Source: Bacteroidales bacterium
Lineage (GTDB): Bacteria; Bacteroidota; Bacteroidia; Bacteroidales; UBA1715
Length of the DNA: 18,365 bases
NCBI GenBank assembly: GCA_017618935.1
Contig: JAFZTG010000041.1
Coordinates: forward strand, 1 to 18,365
Reading direction: 5' to 3'
Part shown: one piece after another, positions 13,493 through 18,365 of the stretch
Layout: every line of letters starts with the position of its first letter
Numbering within the stretch: the first letter of the stretch is position 1
The notes under the pieces: generated by a model
Database searches by the model: none
Seen by the model: the letters and a program-made list of their open reading frames with translations, nothing else
What the model was told of the DNA's origin: nothing
Position numbers and translations under genes: made by a program

Positions 13493-13526
13493 TCTTTCAC
13501 GATACAGATTGGTTTGTCTTTTTTTT
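13485..13526 (+). terminator. Terminator-like hairpin reading rightward
   Basis: AACCAAAATCT (13485-13495) pairs with AGATTGGTT (13506-13514) with a 2-nt bulge, then TGTC and eight T residues (13519-13526). No intact plus-strand gene ends just before it. It may be the former terminator of the gene truncated at 13137. It overlaps the RelB operator region, so the hairpin could be coincidental. Confidence 0.4.
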
Positions 13527-13772
13527 ACAAAATTCAAACATAGTAACAAATAATATGTTGTCGTAAACAAGGCGCGTATATGATTGGGTAATACGTTGAA
13601 AAACAAATATTCTTTTGCTTTTTTCACGATTATAAAAACGTTTCATTTCGTGTTAAGAACTTCATATACATTCTGTCAAAAAATTGAAAAAACTTGACTA
13701 CTTTGTGAAAGTTTTTAAAAGGTGTATTATAAAATATAATATATTGATATTTAGGACTTTAAACAGACAGAT
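13527..13772. other. AT-rich intergenic region
   Basis: The gap between the relB start and the next gene is 345 nt. Beyond the promoter, operators and hairpin described separately, 13527-13772 is very AT-rich with no ORF of note, tRNA or repeat array. A TACTTTG at 13699-13705 is one base short of the -7 consensus and is the best, though weak, promoter candidate for the gene at 13773. Confidence 0.6.
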
Positions 13773-15509
13773 ATGAAAAGAATCGCCCTACTTGCAGCCA
13801 CACTTTTGTTTTGTGCTGCTCAAATGTTCGCACAAGATTCCACGTATTATTGGAAAAACGGCAAGATAAAATGCCAAGGTTCCTGGATTGATGGTACTGA
13901 GCAAGGTTTATGGACTTATTGGGACTCGCTTGGTAACAAGGTGCAAGAATCAAATTTCTTGCGTGGTCGTCTCAATGGCAAAAACATCATATTTAAAAAC
14001 GGGGTAAAAATTCAGGAAGCTACATACGTTCTTAACGAGCTATGGGGACCTTACACCGAATGGAACGACGAGGGCAAAAAAATGGTCGAAGGTTACTATA
14101 AACGCAATAAACAGGATTCTTCGTGGAAATATTACTATCCACAAGGAATTTTGAAAAAAGAACTATATTACAAAAACGACACGATGCTCGTTTGGAATCA
14201 ATGTTACATACGTGGCGGTTGCACTGTAGCAAATGGAAACGGTAATTATCAGGAGACATGGGGAAACGGCAGTGTGAAAATGCAAGGAAACATTAAGGAT
14301 GGCTATCGCGAAGGAGAATGGATTTCTTATTTTGAAAATAATAAAGTTAAGTCAAAAGGTTGCTATCGCCAAGGCGAAAAAGTTGGCAACTGGATTGAAT
14401 ATTACGGCAATGGCAACGTAAAAGAAAAAATCAGCATGACCGACTGCACGTATGAAAGTTATTTTGAAAACGGAAAACCGCAACAAAAGGGGTTTTATCG
14501 CAACAATAAAAAACACGGCGATTGGACTGTTTGGAATCAAAACGGAAAAGTAATCAGAGAAAATCACTACGAAGAAGGAAATCTTGACGGTGTGCAAAAA
14601 GTCTGGACTGAAGATGGAGAACATTTGTTGTCATCAATAACATATAAGAACAATCATAAAAACGGATTGGCACAGTGGTGGCTTGCAGACGGGAAAATTG
14701 ATATGGAAGGTGGCTTTGTGAACGATTTGCAAGACGGTACATGGACCTATTATCGTCACGACAACGGAAAAGTCGGCAATACGGGAAAATTCTCTGAAGG
14801 TAAGAAAACAGGTCATTGGATGTGGTACTATGCCGATGGCTCAACCTGGAAAGAAGGTGATTATCAAAACGATATGAAGACTGGCACGTGGACTTTCTAC
14901 TACGAAAACGGTCAGAAAGAACACGAAGGAAATTTTGAGAACAACCTTGAACAAGGTGAATTCACCCAGTGGTTCGAAAATGGAAGAACAATGACCATAG
15001 GCTATTTCGACAAAGGTTTGATGACAGGCACATGGACAGGTTGGTACGAAGAAAATCCTGACCAGATGAAATATAAAGTTGAATACAAAAACGGCGTAAA
15101 TCACGGTATGGCAACATATTGGAACGAAAAAGGTCTGGTTCAAGCAGAGAAAAATTATGCAAACGGTCAGTTGCACGGCTCGTCGAAAACATATTTCCTT
15201 AACGGAAAACTCAATATTGCCGGTCAATATGATAATGGAAAAATGACAGGTCATTGGCAATATTATAATGAATCAGGCGTGTGCGAGCGCGACATAAATT
15301 TCAAGGGCGAACGTCCCGAAGGGAAATGGATAATTCGTTACAAGGAAGGACCTATAAAAGAAGAAGAATCGTACAAAGCTGGCGAACGTCACGGCAACTA
15401 CAAGGCATATTCGGTACAAGGCGACTTGCTTTATTATGCAAAATACAAAAAAGGACGTGTGAAAAAAGTAAAAGTTGACAATCGTGCTAAAACATCTACG
15501 GTGAAATAA
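13773..15509 (+). CDS. Secreted MORN-repeat protein (YwqK/COG2849-like)
   Basis: 578 aa. Residues 1-21 are a signal peptide (MKR start, cleavage near MFAQ-DS). Almost all the rest is a long array of 20-24-residue MORN-type repeats with the pattern G-x-W-x-x-Y-Y-x-N-G-x-x-x-x-E-G-x-Y, for example GTWTFYYENGQKEHEGNF and GHWMWYYADGSTWKEGDY. I estimate about 20 units. This is the COG2849 family, named after YwqK, the antitoxin of the Bacillus YwqJK pair. In Bacteroidota such exported proteins are common and their role is mostly unknown, so the antitoxin label should not be taken literally. No YwqJ-like deaminase is nearby. The C-terminus is basic (KYKKGRVKKVKVDNRAK). A TPR gene starts 2 nt after the stop, forming a likely two-gene operon. 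Confidence 0.88.
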   Translation: MKRIALLAATLLFCAAQMFAQDSTYYWKNGKIKCQGSWIDGTEQGLWTYWDSLGNKVQESNFLRGRLNGKNIIFKNGVKIQEATYVLNELWGPYTEWNDEGKKMVEGYYKRNKQDSSWKYYYPQGILKKELYYKNDTMLVWNQCYIRGGCTVANGNGNYQETWGNGSVKMQGNIKDGYREGEWISYFENNKVKSKGCYRQGEKVGNWIEYYGNGNVKEKISMTDCTYESYFENGKPQQKGFYRNNKKHGDWTVWNQNGKVIRENHYEEGNLDGVQKVWTEDGEHLLSSITYKNNHKNGLAQWWLADGKIDMEGGFVNDLQDGTWTYYRHDNGKVGNTGKFSEGKKTGHWMWYYADGSTWKEGDYQNDMKTGTWTFYYENGQKEHEGNFENNLEQGEFTQWFENGRTMTIGYFDKGLMTGTWTGWYEENPDQMKYKVEYKNGVNHGMATYWNEKGLVQAEKNYANGQLHGSSKTYFLNGKLNIAGQYDNGKMTGHWQYYNESGVCERDINFKGERPEGKWIIRYKEGPIKEEESYKAGERHGNYKAYSVQGDLLYYAKYKKGRVKKVKVDNRAKTSTVK

Positions 15510-15511
15510 TT

Positions 15512-16270
15512 ATGGATAAAAGTACGTACGAGCGATTACTGATTGAGCTCGCAAAAAAACGAGAGTACCAAAAGTTGTTGGATTTGGCAAACGAGGTGGT
15601 TGCCGAGTATCCCGATTGGCACATTGCGTGGCACTATCAAGGTACGGCCTACGGGTTGCAGGAAAATCACGAGAAAGCCATCACATCGTTTATCAAGGCA
15701 CTGGAGATAAAACCAAACTCCGAAAAGGCCCTATACGGACTAAGTGTGTCGTTTCACGCCCTAAAAATGTACACCGAGGCTATCGCCTGCCTGCTAAAAC
15801 ATCAGGAAATCAGCGGAAAGGAATTCAAATTGTCGTTTGCGTTAGGCGTAAACTATTCCGAATGTAACGAGATAGAAAAAGCTATTGATGCGTTCTCCTC
15901 GGCGCTGAAAATCAGACCCGAAAGCGAAGAGGCACTATTTTGTTTGGCGGATTGTTACAGAATACAAGAAAAATACGACCAAGCCATTGAATTTTATTTG
16001 AAGGCATTGGAGGTTAATCCCCAGAATGTGATGGTAAATCACAACACTGCCGTTTGTTACAAATTGCTGAACGACAATGAACATGCCATTGAGTATTATC
16101 AGAAAACATTGAAGTTAGACCCGGCGTTCCTTCATTCGTTACGCAATTTGGCAGATATCTATATAGAACTCGGGCAGCAAAAAGAGGCAATGGATCTTAT
16201 ACAACAGGCCCTCAAAATCAAACCCGATTCCGAAGATTTGCAAACATTGGCGGAGAAAATCAAGAGTTAG
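15512..16270 (+). CDS. TPR-repeat protein
   Basis: 252 aa with no signal peptide, so probably cytoplasmic. About six tetratricopeptide repeats fill the protein, with unit boundaries near residues 36, 70, 105, 139, 172 and 206. Typical units are QGTAYGLQENHEKAITSFIK followed by ALEIKPN, and LADCYRIQEKYDQAIEFYLK followed by ALEVNP. The conserved A-x-x-x-Y...A-I-x-x-x-x-x-A-L-x-x-x-P spacing is clear, except in the third unit, which departs from it (SGKEFKLSFALGVNY). TPRs form a superhelical scaffold binding peptides or partner proteins; no enzymatic domain is present. It lies 2 nt after the secreted MORN protein gene, so the two are probably cotranscribed although predicted to be in different compartments. 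It converges with the T9SS-exported protein gene; no convincing terminator is seen in the 72-nt gap. Confidence 0.92.
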   Translation: MDKSTYERLLIELAKKREYQKLLDLANEVVAEYPDWHIAWHYQGTAYGLQENHEKAITSFIKALEIKPNSEKALYGLSVSFHALKMYTEAIACLLKHQEISGKEFKLSFALGVNYSECNEIEKAIDAFSSALKIRPESEEALFCLADCYRIQEKYDQAIEFYLKALEVNPQNVMVNHNTAVCYKLLNDNEHAIEYYQKTLKLDPAFLHSLRNLADIYIELGQQKEAMDLIQQALKIKPDSEDLQTLAEKIKS

Positions 16271-16342
16271 AGGAAAAACACCATATTCTTCTCGGTAAGA
16301 ATTGAATAATAAAACCTTAATCTGTATGGTAACTATATAGAG

Positions 16343-18365
16343 TTATCGTATCAATGTGATGTATCCTTTTTCAAACATTTCTTCGTTTCTGATACTGATT
16401 GCTTTTATTTTGTAGGAATAGGTATCCATGCCTTGTGGTTCGCCTTTGAATGTGCCATCCCAGCCAATAGCCATATTGTCGCTTTCAAATACTACTTGTC
16501 CCCAACGGTTGTAGATTTTCACTTCAAGAAACTCTTTGATTCCCCATCCTTGCACGTATGCCATATCGTTGATTCCGTCACCGTTAGGGGTAAATGCCTC
16601 TGGCAATGCAATCTTCGAGTCAAATCCGACATTGAAATGTATGGTCGTATCGTTGGTGAAACAACCAAGCGAGTCTTCCATATAAATAGTATAGTCAAGC
16701 GATTCAGGGAAATCCATACAATCATATAATGCTCCGTCACCACATTGAAGGTCAATGTCGGGACTTGGACAATCGGAGCAAGAAAGGAACGAAGAAGGAA
16801 CCCATGTGTACGAAACACCAGGAATCACTTTGGTATTCACATTGTAACTCTCACCCGCAATGAGCGTGTATGTGCGCGCATTTCCCACAACAGGGCTTCC
16901 GTCGGCGGAATAATAGACAATCTCAAAATCAGGTGCGCCTATGTAATATGGCTTTTGTTGAACAAAGATGGGGATAGTGTCAATCCTGTTACAATTGTAT
17001 TCGTTATTTGTTTCTACATATATGTCTTGAGAACGTGATATGTGGATATCGGTTTTTGCATTCTTTGAATTGGTAAACAATTCTACGGGTTTCCAAAGAA
17101 TTGATGAAAAGTCTCCAGTTGCTACAGCAGAAATATTTTCACCTACGCAAATTGCTGTATCTAAAGCAAATGTAACGTCAGGAATAGGGTAGGATTGGAC
17201 ATTTTTTTGAAGCTTGTCGTTGCAAATATGTGAGGTGAGCGATAAAGAAACAGGAATCACCGTATTGGGATTTTCAATTGTTATGGTAGGATTCTTTTCT
17301 GTTGAGGTTTTTCCATTGCCCAAATCCCATAAATAAGTTGCATCGCTACTTGCGACAGATGTGTTATGGAGTGTAACTGAGTAGGGGGCACAGGCAATGG
17401 TGTCCAAATCTTCCAAGCCACGAGTAAACATTGCGATCACGGGGAATGTCTTTATTGTGACGGAGATGTCACGCGTCTTGCACCCCGGGGCGTCAACGAA
17501 AAATTGTGCCTTATAAATATTGTCATCATTTCCCGACAATGCCGTGTATTGGTGCTGAATGCTCGTATCAGTAAATTCAACAGAAACACCGTCGCCAAAT
17601 TCCCAATAGCAGTCGTAGCGATATAGATTTAATGTGTCAAAAACGGAGAATGTGACATCTTCGTGGATGCAGACTTCGTCTTTGTCGGCCATGAGGCTTG
17701 CTTCGTAGCCAGGAACGTGGACAGGAATGGTATAGGTGGTGTCTTCGCAGCCCCAATATTCACTTTTTGTATTGAGCCACAGTGATTGGTCGCCGTAATT
17801 GTCGAACGTAACAACTTGAATACTCCGTTTATTGCTGACGTAAATGGAATCGCCGCCGTCATTTTTCCACCAAGCAAATGATCTTATATAATTGTTGTAA
17901 ATACTATTATCAATGTACACAATATATTTTTGTCCGGGTTCTTTGCATTTGTCGGCATCTTTAATTTTAATTTTGGCACCAACATCTTTTATATCAATTT
18001 CTTGCGTGCTGCTATCAACGCATTCGTTCCCTTCGGGGCTGTCACAGTATGCAACGAGTTTGATTTGATAAGGAATGTTTTTGGCCTTTGAGTAAGAGTG
18101 CGTGGTTATTTCTGATAAATTTCCGTTTTCTGAAATAATCGTATTGTCGCCAAAATCCCATGTATAGTGTGAAAGATTGTCTTCGTAACCAAAAATATTG
18201 AGATTTCGGGTGAATGTGGCGTCAAATCCAAGGCATAATTTTGGATGATCAACTCGGAACGACGTGTTTGGAACCACGGGTTTGATATAGTTGATTTTCG
18301 TTGCCGTGTCGCGACATCCAAAATCATCTTCCACGATGAGCATCACTGTCTTATAACCTTGCGTC
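16343..18365 (-). CDS. Large PKD/Ig-like secreted protein with type IX secretion C-terminal domain, 5'-partial
   Basis: 674 residues are visible; the frame is open to the right edge (codons for TQGYKTV precede the GTG at 18346), so the N-terminus is outside the window. Several PKD-like beta-sandwich domains follow one another, marked by TWDFGDNTI, CYWEFGDGVSVEF and YLWDLGNGKTS. Then come Ig-like segments, including YTWVPSSFLSCSDCPSPDI with paired cysteines. The last ~90 residues are the gliding-motility-associated C-terminal domain: LPEAFTPNGDGINDMAYVQG, KIYNRWGQVVFES, WDGTFKGEPQGMDTYSYKI. This is a type B signal for the Bacteroidota type IX secretion system, so the mature protein is expected on the cell surface or outside the cell, where such proteins act in adhesion or as cell-envelope filaments. 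No enzymatic domain is visible. Many cysteines occur within the repeats. Confidence 0.92.
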   Translation of the reverse strand, partial: TQGYKTVMLIVEDDFGCRDTATKINYIKPVVPNTSFRVDHPKLCLGFDATFTRNLNIFGYEDNLSHYTWDFGDNTIISENGNLSEITTHSYSKAKNIPYQIKLVAYCDSPEGNECVDSSTQEIDIKDVGAKIKIKDADKCKEPGQKYIVYIDNSIYNNYIRSFAWWKNDGGDSIYVSNKRSIQVVTFDNYGDQSLWLNTKSEYWGCEDTTYTIPVHVPGYEASLMADKDEVCIHEDVTFSVFDTLNLYRYDCYWEFGDGVSVEFTDTSIQHQYTALSGNDDNIYKAQFFVDAPGCKTRDISVTIKTFPVIAMFTRGLEDLDTIACAPYSVTLHNTSVASSDATYLWDLGNGKTSTEKNPTITIENPNTVIPVSLSLTSHICNDKLQKNVQSYPIPDVTFALDTAICVGENISAVATGDFSSILWKPVELFTNSKNAKTDIHISRSQDIYVETNNEYNCNRIDTIPIFVQQKPYYIGAPDFEIVYYSADGSPVVGNARTYTLIAGESYNVNTKVIPGVSYTWVPSSFLSCSDCPSPDIDLQCGDGALYDCMDFPESLDYTIYMEDSLGCFTNDTTIHFNVGFDSKIALPEAFTPNGDGINDMAYVQGWGIKEFLEVKIYNRWGQVVFESDNMAIGWDGTFKGEPQGMDTYSYKIKAISIRNEEMFEKGYITLIR

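Noticed and set aside
13699..13705. TACTTTG as promoter of the MORN-repeat gene
   Set aside because: It is one base short of TAnnTTTG and has no well-spaced -33 element; mentioned only as a weak candidate.
16285..16302. ATTCTT/AAGAAT hairpin between the TPR gene and the PKD gene as a terminator
   Set aside because: The stem is 6 bp and AT-rich, with no T tract on either strand. Too weak to call.
18344..18346. GTG as the start of the PKD protein
   Set aside because: The frame stays open to the window edge and the upstream residues (TQGYKTV) continue a PKD-type strand, so the gene is simply cut by the window.
1..18365. tRNA or rRNA genes, CRISPR arrays, insertion sequences, integrases
   Set aside because: None was seen on either strand. 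Repeats are limited to the coding repeats, terminators and operator palindromes described.

Overview
This window looks like a chromosomal segment from a Bacteroidota bacterium, most plausibly in or near the Bacteroidales. The evidence is internal. A minus-strand gene at the right edge ends in a gliding-motility-associated (CHU_C-type) C-terminal domain, the type B sorting signal of the type IX secretion system. Several intergenic regions carry the Bacteroidota promoter signature TAnnTTTG, twice with a TTG/TTTG element 19-20 nt upstream. Shine-Dalgarno sequences are mostly absent and the DNA is AT-rich. The genus cannot be fixed from sequence alone. The menaquinone gene is of the futalosine-pathway type (mqnE), unlike the classical men pathway of Bacteroides itself.

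Layout. (1) Positions 2-3975 (+) are a tightly packed run: the 3' part of a mutarotase-like gene carrying an unexpected HigA-N-terminal-like tail, a secreted SPOR-domain protein, a sugar-1-phosphate nucleotidyltransferase and recJ. A hairpin terminator separates it from convergent ilvC (class II ketol-acid reductoisomerase, 4104-5582, minus). (2) Positions 5799-10058 (+) are housekeeping: an RsuA/RluB-family pseudouridine synthase with a long Arg/Asp/Phe-rich repeat extension, era (TAATG overlap), then mqnE overlapping a PAP2 phosphatase. (3) Positions 10059-13427 are an accessory, AT-rich stretch of small independent modules: an HTH regulator divergent from a lipoprotein, with phased palindromes over the lipoprotein promoter; a tail-anchored TIR-domain protein; a PIN-toxin/antitoxin pair lying between two nearly identical terminators; a small conserved-looking ORF followed by a truncated partner; and an orphan RelB/DinJ-type antitoxin. 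(4) Positions 13773-16270 (+) encode a secreted MORN/YwqK-type repeat protein and a TPR protein, 2 nt apart. (5) 16343-18365 (minus) is the C-terminal part of a large PKD/Ig-like secreted protein.

The core genes serve envelope biology, DNA repair, ribosome maturation, amino-acid synthesis and quinone synthesis, and show no single shared pathway. The accessory stretch is the most interesting part. Nearly every module there has its own TAnnTTTG promoter, and several have their own terminator. Signs of recombination (a 32/33-nt duplicated terminator, a truncated gene, an antitoxin with no toxin) suggest a small hotspot of stress/defence-type cargo between conserved genes. No complete known defence system such as Thoeris or CBASS is present: the TIR protein has no recognisable partner in the window.
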